Source: Mycolicibacterium stellerae
GTDB lineage: Bacteria > Actinomycetota > Actinomycetes > Mycobacteriales > Mycobacteriaceae
NCBI RefSeq assembly: GCF_003719305.1
Contig: NZ_RARC01000019.1
Coordinates: forward strand, 1 to 64,000
DNA length: 64,000 bases
Direction of reading: 5' to 3'
The position numbers and the translations under genes were made by a program. Below are positions 49,695 through 57,541 of the stretch, in pieces. Under the pieces are notes generated by a model that searched no databases, was not told where the DNA came from, and worked only from the letters and a program-made list of their open reading frames with translations. How positions within the stretch are numbered: position 1 is the stretch's first letter; every line of letters begins with the position of its first letter.

Positions 49695-51043
49695 GGTGTC
49701 TCACCTCCGGTCATGCGCGCCGACTCGGGCAGGTCCAGATAGCGCTCGAGGTTGCGGTGCATGTTGATCACGCGGCGCTCCTCGTTGGACAGCGTCAAGT
49801 GGGTCAAGCCCGGTTGGTGCAGCCCTCGCTGGAGACCTGCGAGCACCGCGATGTCCTGACTCAGCACCAGACCCGGGTGCGCCTCATCGGTCGTCATGCG
49901 CATATCGGCCGGCTTTGCCCGCGGGGCGCCGGGAGGCATTCGCATCCACAGGATCATCACCAGTTCGCCGTGATCGGGGTCTGGCCCAGGACGTGCGGCC
50001 AACACCGTCAGGTGATCGGCGTTGGCAAGAACAGACATGTTCGGGAAGACGTTGTACTGATGCAGCCGCAGAATCTGGTCGGTGCTCGCCCAGCTCAGGT
50101 CGACACCGCGCCCGGTGGCGAAAGCCTTTGTCCGCTGGGCGATCACATCGGATACCGACTGACCCGCCCGTCGCTCATCGGCAGGGAACGCGGTGTCCTC
50201 GGCGAGGCCCATCAGCGCGCCCTGCGTGGTCACATACGCGTCCCACACCTCGGCGTCGGAGAGCGGTTCCTTGATCAGCGGGCTCGGCACGCCATAGATC
50301 TGTTCGGACTTGCCGGTGTGACCCCAGATCATCTGCGGTGCATAGACGTCGTCCATGCACCTGTGCAGCTCGGGGTGCAACGTCTGGATGTGGTACGTCT
50401 CGCTGAACCCATCGGCGATCGTCTTCCAGTTGGCGTCAACCTCGACGGTAATGGTTGCATAGCAACGAAAGTCGTCGAGACCGCACCATGCGATGTCGTT
50501 CGGCACCGCCTCCAGGAACTCGCCCAACGGGATCGCGTCGGTGTCGAGGTTGACAAAGACCAGCCGTTCCCACGTGTCGACTTTGGCTGCAAGCAAAGGG
50601 AACTCAGACATCCGGAGCGCGCCGAAGCCCTTGCGGTTTGGCACCCGCCTCAGCGAGCCGGAGAGGTCCCACGTCCAGCCGTGGTATCCGCACTTGACTT
50701 CGCGCAGCTCGGATCCGGATCCCGAGCACAGCGAGTTGCCTCGGTGGCGGCAAACGTTCTGAAAGGCGCGCAGTATGCCGTCGTCGCCGGCAACGATGAG
50801 CACGGAGTAGGGGCCGCACCGGTACTCGAAGTAGTCACCGGGCTCGGCGACGTGGTCGACCGTGCAGGCGACCTGCCAGACCTTCGGCCACATCCGCTCG
50901 ACCTCGAGCCGCGCGAAGGCCGCAGAGTGGTAGCGCTCGGCGGGCACCAGGGTAGGACTCTTCGGCGGCGTGCCGATGGCGTCATCCCGGTCGACGTGGG
51001 CCGGGTTGCCGCCCGCAACGGCTGGCTGCGCTGTGCGCGTCAC
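49691..51043 (-). CDS. Rieske non-heme iron oxygenase, alpha subunit
   Basis: 450-residue ring-hydroxylating or demethylating oxygenase. Rieske cluster ligands: CRH (Cys 98, His 100) and CGYH (Cys 118, His 121). Mononuclear iron histidines in ETYHIQTLHPEL (His 218 and 223). It needs a separate reductase; none is nearby. GTG 51043 has SD AAAGGG 7 nt upstream. It shares a control region with the amidohydrolase gene and is followed by the TetR gene, so the three form a substrate-induced module. Confidence 0.88.
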   Translation of the reverse strand: MTRTAQPAVAGGNPAHVDRDDAIGTPPKSPTLVPAERYHSAAFARLEVERMWPKVWQVACTVDHVAEPGDYFEYRCGPYSVLIVAGDDGILRAFQNVCRHRGNSLCSGSGSELREVKCGYHGWTWDLSGSLRRVPNRKGFGALRMSEFPLLAAKVDTWERLVFVNLDTDAIPLGEFLEAVPNDIAWCGLDDFRCYATITVEVDANWKTIADGFSETYHIQTLHPELHRCMDDVYAPQMIWGHTGKSEQIYGVPSPLIKEPLSDAEVWDAYVTTQGALMGLAEDTAFPADERRAGQSVSDVIAQRTKAFATGRGVDLSWASTDQILRLHQYNVFPNMSVLANADHLTVLAARPGPDPDHGELVMILWMRMPPGAPRAKPADMRMTTDEAHPGLVLSQDIAVLAGLQRGLHQPGLTHLTLSNEERRVINMHRNLERYLDLPESARMTGGETP

Positions 51044-51075
51044 GTAGGGCCCTTTCTGATCTGGCGTCGGCCGCC

Positions 51076-51090
51076 TGTAACGGTGTTACA
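51076..51090. promoter_or_regulatory. perfect palindrome between Rieske and amidohydrolase genes
   Basis: TGTAAC-GGT-GTTACA, 6-bp arms and 3-bp spacer, in the 120 bp between the two divergent starts (51043 and 51164). Symmetry and position fit the operator of the TetR protein encoded downstream of the Rieske gene. Confidence 0.6.
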
Positions 51091-51163
51091 TTGGCCACCG
51101 TAGCCGCTCTGTCGGCGGCATGGCACAGAAGTAGCGGCTGACATGGAGTCCGAGGGAGTAATC

Positions 51164-52924
51164 GTGTTCGATCTCAAGATCACAGGCGGGACCGTTGTCG
51201 ACGGGACGGGCGCTGACCGATTCGAGGCCGACGTGGCCGTCAAGGACGGCAAGATCGTCGAGGTCCGCCGTCGCGGACACGGGAGCCCGCCGCTGGAAGG
51301 CGATGCGGCCGAGACGATCGACGCGACAGGGAAGATCGTCGCGCCAGGCTTCGTGGACATCCACACGCACTACGACGGCCAGGTCAGCTGGGACAGCCTG
51401 CTTGAGCCCTCGAGCGGGCACGGCGTCACCACCGTGGTCGCGGGCAACTGCGGAGTGGGCTTCGCGCCGGTGCGGCCGGGTAAGGAGGAGTGGCTGATCG
51501 GCTTGATGGAGGGCGTCGAGGACATCCCCGGCACCGCCCTCACCGAGGGCATTTCGTGGGGCTGGGAGAGCTACCCGGAATACCTCGACGTCATCGAGAA
51601 GCAGGATCTCGCGATCGACGTCGGCAGCCAGATCGCCCACGGCGCGATTCGTGCCTACGCGATGGGTGACCGCGGCGCACGCAATGAGCCCGCCACACCC
51701 GAGGACATCGCGGCGATGGCGCGCATCGTGCAGGAGGGGATCGAAGCGGGCGCGCTCGGCTTCTCGACGTCACGCACGATCGGGCACCGCGCCATCGACG
51801 GCGAGCCGGTCCCCGGCACCTACGCCGCAGAGGACGAGCTGTTCGGACTCGGCAGGGCGATGGCCGCAGGCGGGCGGGCAGTCTTCGAGCTGGCCCCGCA
51901 GGGAGTGGCAGGCGAGGACATCATCGCGCCGAAGAAGGAACTGGAGTGGATGGCGCGCCTAGGCGCCGAGATCGACCGCCCGATCTCGTTCGGCATGATC
52001 CAGGTCGACGCCGCACCCGACCTATGGCGCGAACAGCTCGACATCTCGGCGACGGCCCACGCCGCGGGCAGTGAGCTGTATCCCCAGATCGCCGCGCGAC
52101 CGTTCGGCATGTTGTTCGGCTTCCCCGGCCATCATGCGTTCACGCATCGTCCGACGTTCCGCCGCCTGAAGGCCGAGTGCAGCCGGGAGGAGTTGGCGCA
52201 GCGCCTCGCCGAACCCGCGGTCAAAGCGGCGATCCTCGCCGAGGACGATCTGCCACCGGACCCGAAACTGTTGTTCGACAACATGTTCGCACTCGTTCAG
52301 TACTCACTCGGCCGCATCTATGCGCTCGGCGATCCGCCCGACTACGAACCGACTCCCGATCGGGCCGTCGAGAAGATCGCCGCCGAGCGCGGCGAAGACC
52401 CGTTGTCGACGCTGTACGACCTGATGCTGGAAGCCGATGCAGGGGCGATGCTCATGCTGCCGTTCTACAACTACTACTACGGCAACCACGACGCGATCCG
52501 GGAGATGCTGACCCACCCTGCCGGGGTTTCGGGTCTATCGGACGGCGGTGCGCACTGCGGGATGATCTGTGACGCCTCGTATCCGACGTTTCTGCTCACG
52601 CATTGGGCCCGGGATCGCCACCGTGGTGACAAGCTCCCGCTGGAGTTCGTGGTGCGCAAGCAGTCCCACGACACCGCGAAGCTGTTCGGGCTCTCCGATC
52701 GCGGTGTCATCGAGGTCGGCAAGAAGGCCGACCTCAATGTCATCGACATGAATGCACTCACGCTGCACCCCGCGCGGATGGCCTACGACCTGCCCGCCGG
52801 AGGTCAGCGGCTGGTTCAGGGAGCATCCGGTTACACCGCCACCATCGTCAACGGAGTCGTCACCCGGCGCAACGGTGCCGATACCGGGGCGCGTCCGGGC
52901 CGTCTTGTCCGCGGGGCCCGCTGA
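51164..52924 (+). CDS. amidohydrolase (D-aminoacylase / N-acyl-D-amino-acid deacylase type)
   Basis: 586-residue metal-dependent amidohydrolase 3 family protein. Metal motif FVDIHTHYDGQ (HxH, about 61-71), NCGVGFAP (Cys of the D-aminoacylase type), GALGFSTSRT, and the distal Asp in GLSDGGAHCGM (about 456-466). GTG 51164 is preferred over ATG 51143 because GGGAG precedes it by 5 nt. Divergent from the Rieske gene. Likely opens an amide or N-acyl bond before or after oxygenation; substrate unknown. Confidence 0.87.
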   Translation: MFDLKITGGTVVDGTGADRFEADVAVKDGKIVEVRRRGHGSPPLEGDAAETIDATGKIVAPGFVDIHTHYDGQVSWDSLLEPSSGHGVTTVVAGNCGVGFAPVRPGKEEWLIGLMEGVEDIPGTALTEGISWGWESYPEYLDVIEKQDLAIDVGSQIAHGAIRAYAMGDRGARNEPATPEDIAAMARIVQEGIEAGALGFSTSRTIGHRAIDGEPVPGTYAAEDELFGLGRAMAAGGRAVFELAPQGVAGEDIIAPKKELEWMARLGAEIDRPISFGMIQVDAAPDLWREQLDISATAHAAGSELYPQIAARPFGMLFGFPGHHAFTHRPTFRRLKAECSREELAQRLAEPAVKAAILAEDDLPPDPKLLFDNMFALVQYSLGRIYALGDPPDYEPTPDRAVEKIAAERGEDPLSTLYDLMLEADAGAMLMLPFYNYYYGNHDAIREMLTHPAGVSGLSDGGAHCGMICDASYPTFLLTHWARDRHRGDKLPLEFVVRKQSHDTAKLFGLSDRGVIEVGKKADLNVIDMNALTLHPARMAYDLPAGGQRLVQGASGYTATIVNGVVTRRNGADTGARPGRLVRGAR

Positions 52925-53000
52925 ACGCACGCACGTATGATGCGAGCGATCGTCGCGCAGCACCGAATGGCACCAGCGCGCTTGCCGGTCACGGCTACTG

Positions 53001-53040
53001 CTAACCGGTTAGGTCGTCCGCTACCCGGTTAGGTCGTCCG
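53001..53040. repeat. 20-bp tandem duplication at a gene end
   Basis: Two 20-bp units lie head to tail: CTAACCGGTTAGGTCGTCCG (53001-53020) and a copy with one change (A to C at the fourth base, 53021-53040). The second contains the last codons and stop (DDLTG) of the minus-strand DUF899 gene; the first repeats the same end just beyond the stop. Confidence 0.85.
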
Positions 53041-53776
53041 ACCTGCCGGCTTTCAGGCGCGACCACTGCGGAATCGGACGGCCGTCGATCCGCGTATTGG
53101 AGCCGTCCACTATCCACTTCTGTGGCCAGCCGGCGGGGGAGTCCTCCCACGGCTCTTGGCGCCCGTACACCGTCAGATCCATCAACGCGAGGCTGTAATC
53201 CATCGCCTCGACGCCCCGCATCGTCGTCCAGTACGTCTCGAAGACGCGGCCGCCGTCGCGTAGGTAACAGACGATGTGCATCATCCCGGCGGTGCGGCCG
53301 ACGAGGAGATCGTCGAGTGAGGGCAGCGCCGAGTACCACGGCACATCCCAATTCATGAAGTCGCGGTAGCGGGCGCTTTCCGCGTACGGGCCCTGACAGA
53401 AGACGGCGTAGGTGATGTCGCGGGAATGCAGGTAGCCGAGTTCCTGAACCTGCGTGGTGACCCAAGTGCAGCCTTCACACTGGGCCGGGGCCGCCTTGCC
53501 GGTGTGCCACATGAAGTAATAGGCCAGCAGTTGGCGTCGCCCTTCGAAGGCGTCCAGCAGCGTGACCGGTCCGTCGGGTCCGACCAGCTCGAATGCGGCG
53601 TCGACCTCGACCATCGGCATGGCCCGGCGGGCCGCGGCGATCGCGTCGCCCTGCCGAATGTGCGCCTTCTCGCGGGCGCGCAGGATGTCGATTTCGGCTT
53701 CGAAGGTCGCCCGGTCGACGGTTGCGGGGGTCGGTGCACTGCTGACGGAATCGCGATGTGGCGAGTCACTTATCAT
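53021..53776 (-). CDS. DUF899-family thioredoxin-fold-like protein
   Basis: 251-residue DUF899 protein. Recognisable are the N-terminal helix EIDILRAREKAHIRQGDAIAAARRAMPMV, GPVTLLDAFEGRRQLLAYYFM, the CEGCTW pair (about 113-117) and the C-terminal WEDSPAGWPQKWI. The Cys pair suggests a redox or metal role; none is established. ATG 53776 has SD AAGGA 8 nt upstream. Last gene of a minus-strand unit controlled by the divergent ArsR gene. A 20-bp duplication lies over its stop codon. Confidence 0.87.
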   Translation of the reverse strand: MISDSPHRDSVSSAPTPATVDRATFEAEIDILRAREKAHIRQGDAIAAARRAMPMVEVDAAFELVGPDGPVTLLDAFEGRRQLLAYYFMWHTGKAAPAQCEGCTWVTTQVQELGYLHSRDITYAVFCQGPYAESARYRDFMNWDVPWYSALPSLDDLLVGRTAGMMHIVCYLRDGGRVFETYWTTMRGVEAMDYSLALMDLTVYGRQEPWEDSPAGWPQKWIVDGSNTRIDGRPIPQWSRLKAGRSDDLTG

Positions 53777-53790
53777 CGTTGATCCTTGGG

Positions 53791-53931
53791 CTATTCGTGG
53801 ATGTCTTTGTCTGCCGGGCCGAACATGCACAGGTGGTCGAGTACCCGCGACGGGTCGTCCGACCAGTGCATCGCCGCGAGCTGAGAGCGGCTGCGGCTAC
53901 CGGTTCGCCAACGCAGCGCCACCCGGGTCAC
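53791..53931 (-). CDS. small protein coupled to the DUF899 gene
   Basis: 46-codon frame starting GTG 53931, which overlaps the stop of the DUF899 gene upstream (GTGA), and ending 14 nt before the next DUF899 start. Sequence is rich in Arg and Ser, then AAMHWSDDPSRVLDHLCMFG near the end, with one Cys. Too short for database certainty, but the overlap start and spacing between two family members favour a real coupled gene. Confidence 0.45.
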   Translation of the reverse strand: MTRVALRWRTGSRSRSQLAAMHWSDDPSRVLDHLCMFGPADKDIHE

Positions 53932-54626
53932 TCCTTCGGCGCGGATTGGCGATCGTCGTAATCGTCGTGCCAGCGCCACCATTCGTAGGGTTTGGTCTGT
54001 GGGTAGCCCTCCGGAGAGTCCTCCCACGCCTCCTGTCGCCCCAGCGCGGTCATGTCGAGGAAATGGAACGTGTTGTCGAACACCTCGTCACCGCGACTGT
54101 CGATGAAGTAGGTGCGGAAAATGCGGTCGCCGTCGCGGATGAAGGCGTTGGTGCCGTGCCACTGATCCACACCGAAGTCCGTGTCAAAGGCGCCATCCGG
54201 GCCGGGAACGATCGTGTACCACGGGTGGTCCCAACCCATTCGAGCCTTGATCCGCGCGATGTCTTCCTGCGAACCGCGAGACGCATAGACGAGCGTGGTG
54301 TCGCGGGCGTTCAGGTGCGCGAGGTTACCGATGTGGTCGGCCATCAACGAGCAGCCGACACATCCATGGTCGGGCCAGCCGTGCACGCCCGGGTCAAGAA
54401 AGGCGCGATAGACGATCAGCTGACGCCGTCCTTCGAAAAGGTCCAACAGGCCGACACTGCCGTCGGGCCCCTCGAACTCGTAGTTCCTTTCCACCGCCGT
54501 CCACGGCATCCGCCGTCGCAGTGCGGCCAGCGCATCGCGCGCCCGGGTGTGTTCCTTCTCCTTGACGAGCAGCTCCTGCCGCGCAGCATCCCACTCCTGC
54601 GCCGACACAATCGGAGGCGTCTTCAT
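53928..54626 (-). CDS. DUF899-family thioredoxin-fold-like protein
   Basis: 232-residue paralogue of the gene 150 bp downstream: VSAQEWDAARQELLVKEKEHTRARDAL, YEFEGPDGSVGLLDLFEGRRQLIVYR, HGCVGCSLMADHIG (Cys pair) and ALGRQEAWEDSPEGYPQTKPYEWWR. ATG 54626 has the SD GAGAGGAGA. It starts divergently from the ArsR gene with a palindrome between, so is probably repressed by it. Such DUF899-ArsR units are common in actinobacteria. Confidence 0.88.
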   Translation of the reverse strand: MKTPPIVSAQEWDAARQELLVKEKEHTRARDALAALRRRMPWTAVERNYEFEGPDGSVGLLDLFEGRRQLIVYRAFLDPGVHGWPDHGCVGCSLMADHIGNLAHLNARDTTLVYASRGSQEDIARIKARMGWDHPWYTIVPGPDGAFDTDFGVDQWHGTNAFIRDGDRIFRTYFIDSRGDEVFDNTFHFLDMTALGRQEAWEDSPEGYPQTKPYEWWRWHDDYDDRQSAPKE

Positions 54627-54663
54627 GCCATCTCCTCTCGGCGGACATCATCAAATCATTAAA

Positions 54664-54713
54664 CAACTCAGTTGAACAATATCTTCCACCACACCACGAG
54701 CGATCGCTATAGT
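54664..54713. promoter_or_regulatory. ArsR operator and leaderless promoter
   Basis: CAACT-C-AGTTG (54664-54674) is a perfect 5-bp inverted repeat set in an AT-rich stretch between the divergent DUF899 and ArsR starts. TATAGT (54708-54713) lies 7 nt before the ArsR ATG at 54721 and serves as -10 for a leaderless mRNA. Confidence 0.55.
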
Positions 54714-54720
54714 CAACAAG

Positions 54721-55050
54721 ATGGTTGAAGATCAGGTTCTGGACCGCGCATACGGGGCACTCGCGGATCCGACCCGGCGACTGCTGTTGGAGACGCTGCG
54801 GCAGGGCGACGCCCGGATATCCGACCTGGCCGCGCCGCTGCCGATGACGTTCGCAGGCGTCTCTCGCCACATCGGCGTGCTGGAGGCGGCCGGGCTCGTT
54901 CGGCGCGAAGTGCGTGGCCGTGAGCATTGGCTGTCCCTGCAACCCGACGGGTTGACGATGGCCCAGCAGTGGATAGCCGAGCAGACGGAGTTCTGGTCGA
55001 CGCGTGCCGACGCGTTGTCGGCGCGGCTGCGCAGGAAGGGCAGGCGGTGA
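54721..55050 (+). CDS. ArsR-family transcriptional regulator
   Basis: 109-residue winged-helix repressor: YGALADPTRRLLLETLRQGD, helix-turn-helix RISDLAAPLPMTFAGVSRHI and wing VRGREHWLSLQPDG. No metal Cys. Leaderless ATG 54721 (see the site upstream). It overlaps the AHSA1 gene by GTGA and probably represses both its own operon and the divergent DUF899 genes. Confidence 0.9.
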   Translation: MVEDQVLDRAYGALADPTRRLLLETLRQGDARISDLAAPLPMTFAGVSRHIGVLEAAGLVRREVRGREHWLSLQPDGLTMAQQWIAEQTEFWSTRADALSARLRRKGRR

Positions 55051-55484
55051 CCGAGGCGGTGACCGTCCGCGTGCAACGCGTCATGCCCGCCGCGCCAGAC
55101 GCCGTGTTCGACGAATGGCTTGGTCGAGAGTCGTTGCAGGAGTGGATGTGTCCGCGTCCCGTCCAGGTGCTCGACGTCACCGTCGAACCACACGTCGGCG
55201 GGATCGTGCGCTTCGATGTCGACGATGCGGGCACGCGTGTCCTGATCACCGGCCAATTCCTCACCATCGACCGCCCGCGCCTGCTGCGCTTCACGTGGAC
55301 CAACTCGAACTGGCCGGACCCGACGACAGAAAGTGTCGTGAACGTCGCCTTCGAACCGGTCGGTGAAGAGGAGACGCTCATGTCGATCGAGCATTCCCTG
55401 CTTCCCCCAGAGGAATTCGAGAGCTTCTACAGCGGGTGGACGCTCACCATCGATCAGCTCGCGGCCGCTCTGGGCGATAAGTGA
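55047..55484 (+). CDS. SRPBCC / AHSA1-domain protein
   Basis: 145-residue AHSA1 protein with VTVRVQRVMPAAPDAVFDEW, SLQEWMCPRPVQVLDVTVEP and HVGGIVRFDVDD, ending with HSLLPPEEFESFYSGW and a helix. GTG 55047 overlaps the ArsR stop, and the next gene overlaps its own stop, so ArsR-AHSA1-NYN form one coupled operon. Ligand unknown. Confidence 0.9.
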   Translation: MTEAVTVRVQRVMPAAPDAVFDEWLGRESLQEWMCPRPVQVLDVTVEPHVGGIVRFDVDDAGTRVLITGQFLTIDRPRLLRFTWTNSNWPDPTTESVVNVAFEPVGEEETLMSIEHSLLPPEEFESFYSGWTLTIDQLAAALGDK

Positions 55485-55867
55485 CCCAGCGCTGGATCGT
55501 CGACGCGATGAACGTGATCGGCAGCCGGCCGGACGGCTGGTGGAAAGATCGGCGAGGGGCGATCATCAGGCTGGTCGACCAACTCGAACGTTGGACCCCG
55601 ACACAGGACCATCGCGTGACTGTGGTTTTGGAGCGGCCGATGTCACCGCCGATCGACTCATCGGTGATCGAGATCGCGCACGCGCCAAGGGCGGCCGCCA
55701 ATTCGGCCGATGACGAGATCGTCCGGCTGGTCAAGGCCGACCACGACCCGCAGGATCTCACCGTGGTGACATCGGATAGCGCCCTTGCTGAACGGGTCCG
55801 CGCCGCAGGCGCATCGATCTACCCGGCCGCGAGCTTTCGCCACCTCATCGATCCAGTGCCGAAATAG
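55481..55867 (+). CDS. NYN/YacP-like PIN-domain protein
   Basis: 128-residue PIN-like nuclease-fold protein. The acidic residues are at RWIVDAMNVIGSRPDGWWKD (Asp 8, Asn 11), ADDEIVRLVKA (about 76-86) and VVTSDSALAERVR (about 94-106). YacP-type proteins act in RNA turnover or rRNA processing. GTG 55481 overlaps the AHSA1 stop (GTGA). Its presence in an ArsR operon is unusual. Confidence 0.82.
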   Translation: MTQRWIVDAMNVIGSRPDGWWKDRRGAIIRLVDQLERWTPTQDHRVTVVLERPMSPPIDSSVIEIAHAPRAAANSADDEIVRLVKADHDPQDLTVVTSDSALAERVRAAGASIYPAASFRHLIDPVPK

Positions 55868-55908
55868 GTGCGTTGGCCCCCTGCCACGGCATGCTAAAAA
55901 TTGCCTTG

Positions 55909-56640
55909 ATGGCTGTCACCGGGGGCATTCGTACGGCGTGGGGCGCGCTCTGCTGGGCGGGTGCGGTCGCGGCAGCTGTTCTGCTGACCGGTTGTACGGT
56001 CACCGCCGACGGTGAAGCCGTCCCCGCAGCCGATCTGGGTAGGGGGCCCGCCCCGGTGGCCGTTCGGGCACTTGACGCATTCCTGCTGCCGCCCGAACAG
56101 CTCAGTACGCTCGTCGGCGCAAGTGAACTCACGGTCAAGGACACGTTCTCCCAGATGTATCGCGGCAAAACCGCCGCCGGCGATTGTGCTGCCGCGGGCC
56201 AGGTGCCGTCGGGTCCCGTGTACGCAGGCAGCGGTTGGACCGCGATTCGCGCCCAGTACCTGGTCCAGATGCGGCCGGACGACAGCTACCAGAACAAGAC
56301 CTGGCAGGCGGTGGTCTCGTTCCCGCTTCCCGTTGATGCCGAGGCGTTCTTTGCCAAGCAGGTGGCCAGTTGGCCCGTCTGCAACGGCCGTCGGGTCAAC
56401 GTGCGCAACCTCGACGACCCCGACGCAACCGACAGCTTCTGGACCCTGGGAGACACAACCAACACGGACGGAACCCTGAGCATTGCGCAGTACGAAGACG
56501 GTGACAGTGATTGGACATGTGGAGTAGCGCTGACGATCCGCAACAACGTCGCCGTGAATGTTCAGGTGTGCCGCAACGGCATCAAAGACGAGGCAGTCGA
56601 TGTCGCCGCGGCGATAGTCAAAAAGATTCCGGCCGAATAG
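55909..56640 (+). CDS. PknH-sensor-like lipoprotein
   Basis: 243-residue lipoprotein. Signal AVTGGIRTAWGALCWAG followed by lipobox LTGC (about Cys 29). The exported domain resembles the extracellular sensor of PknH/LpqQ-type proteins, with Cys in AGDCAAAG, WPVCNGR, DWTCGVA and VQVCRNG placed for two disulfides. ATG 55909 is chosen because it gives a clean signal peptide and AAAAAT lies 7 nt upstream; ATG 55891 and GTG 55873 are alternatives. It is followed with no gap by a similar gene. Confidence 0.8.
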   Translation: MAVTGGIRTAWGALCWAGAVAAAVLLTGCTVTADGEAVPAADLGRGPAPVAVRALDAFLLPPEQLSTLVGASELTVKDTFSQMYRGKTAAGDCAAAGQVPSGPVYAGSGWTAIRAQYLVQMRPDDSYQNKTWQAVVSFPLPVDAEAFFAKQVASWPVCNGRRVNVRNLDDPDATDSFWTLGDTTNTDGTLSIAQYEDGDSDWTCGVALTIRNNVAVNVQVCRNGIKDEAVDVAAAIVKKIPAE

Positions 56641-57348
56641 ATGACCTACAGCAGACTTCGTGCGCTCGCGCTCGGCACGGTCATGCTCTGCGCGGGCTGT
56701 GCGCAGACTGTCAACGGTGACCCACGATCCATTGCCGCAGCGGACGGCGCCGCCCCCGCCGTCGCGCCCGCCGATCTGGGCACGCTGTTGCTCTCGGATG
56801 CGGAAATGAGCGATGCCATCGCTGTGCCCGGCCTCGTCAGCCACGACCCCTACCAGGAGCTCACGCCGCCGCAAGGAGAGAGCTACTCGGACCCTTCATG
56901 CGCGGGGGCGCTGTTCAACACGATGTACACCGCATATGACGGAATCGACTACACCGGCATGGTCGGACGGAAGGTCGGCGCACCCGGCGACGAGTGGGGT
57001 CTGACCGACACCGACCAGGGTGTGGTGTCGTTTCGCAGTGCCGACGAGGCGAGCCGTTACGTCGTTCGGACACAGCTCGACTGGGATCGATGCTCCGACA
57101 AACGCGTCAGCGTCAGCGAAAACAAGGACGACAAGCTACCGCAGACATACACGGTCGGGTTTCCGACCGTCACCGACGAGATCCCGACCCTGCTGATAAG
57201 CCCGGAGGCCGGGGATGGTTACCTCTGCGAGCGCGCGATCGCATCCCGATCCAATGTGGTCATCGACGTCTACGTCTGCGCCGACGACGTCAAGGCAGAA
57301 CAGGCGGTGGCCGTCGTGAACTCCATCGCCAACAAGATGCCGCACTGA
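56641..57348 (+). CDS. PknH-sensor-like lipoprotein
   Basis: 235-residue lipoprotein: signal MTYSRLRALALGTVMLCAGC with lipobox CAGC (Cys 20), then a sensor domain with Cys in DPSCAGALF, WDRCSDKR, GYLCERAI and VYVCADDV, matching the pattern in the upstream gene. The ATG follows directly after the upstream stop codon (56640/56641). The pair probably arose by tandem duplication and may bind the same kind of wall ligand. Confidence 0.85.
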   Translation: MTYSRLRALALGTVMLCAGCAQTVNGDPRSIAAADGAAPAVAPADLGTLLLSDAEMSDAIAVPGLVSHDPYQELTPPQGESYSDPSCAGALFNTMYTAYDGIDYTGMVGRKVGAPGDEWGLTDTDQGVVSFRSADEASRYVVRTQLDWDRCSDKRVSVSENKDDKLPQTYTVGFPTVTDEIPTLLISPEAGDGYLCERAIASRSNVVIDVYVCADDVKAEQAVAVVNSIANKMPH

Positions 57349-57460
57349 CCGGCAGGTACACTTCGAAAGATTTGCTGTGCGGGCCGTTGCACACGCGCTG
57401 AGCTGGTCCGCATCGGAGCCAACTGTGTACTGTCGTCGGCCTTGCAAGCGCCTATCAGCG

Positions 57461-57473
57461 CGCAAAATTTGCG
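57461..57473. promoter_or_regulatory. short AT-rich palindrome in a 193-bp gap
   Basis: CGCAAA-A-TTTGCG is a perfect 6-bp palindrome with one central base. It sits in the 193-bp gap before the large membrane protein gene; TAGGAT (57498-57503) is the only -10 candidate there and lies 25 bp after it, placing the palindrome at about -45. Confidence 0.35.
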
Positions 57474-57541
57474 AACGGAGCAGTTCGCTGGCTGACTTAG
57501 GATGGTCAAGACGAACGCCGTAATGGGCAGGAGGAGTTGCT

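Noticed and set aside
49757..51103. 448-codon plus-strand frame
   Set aside because: Antisense to the Rieske oxygenase gene.
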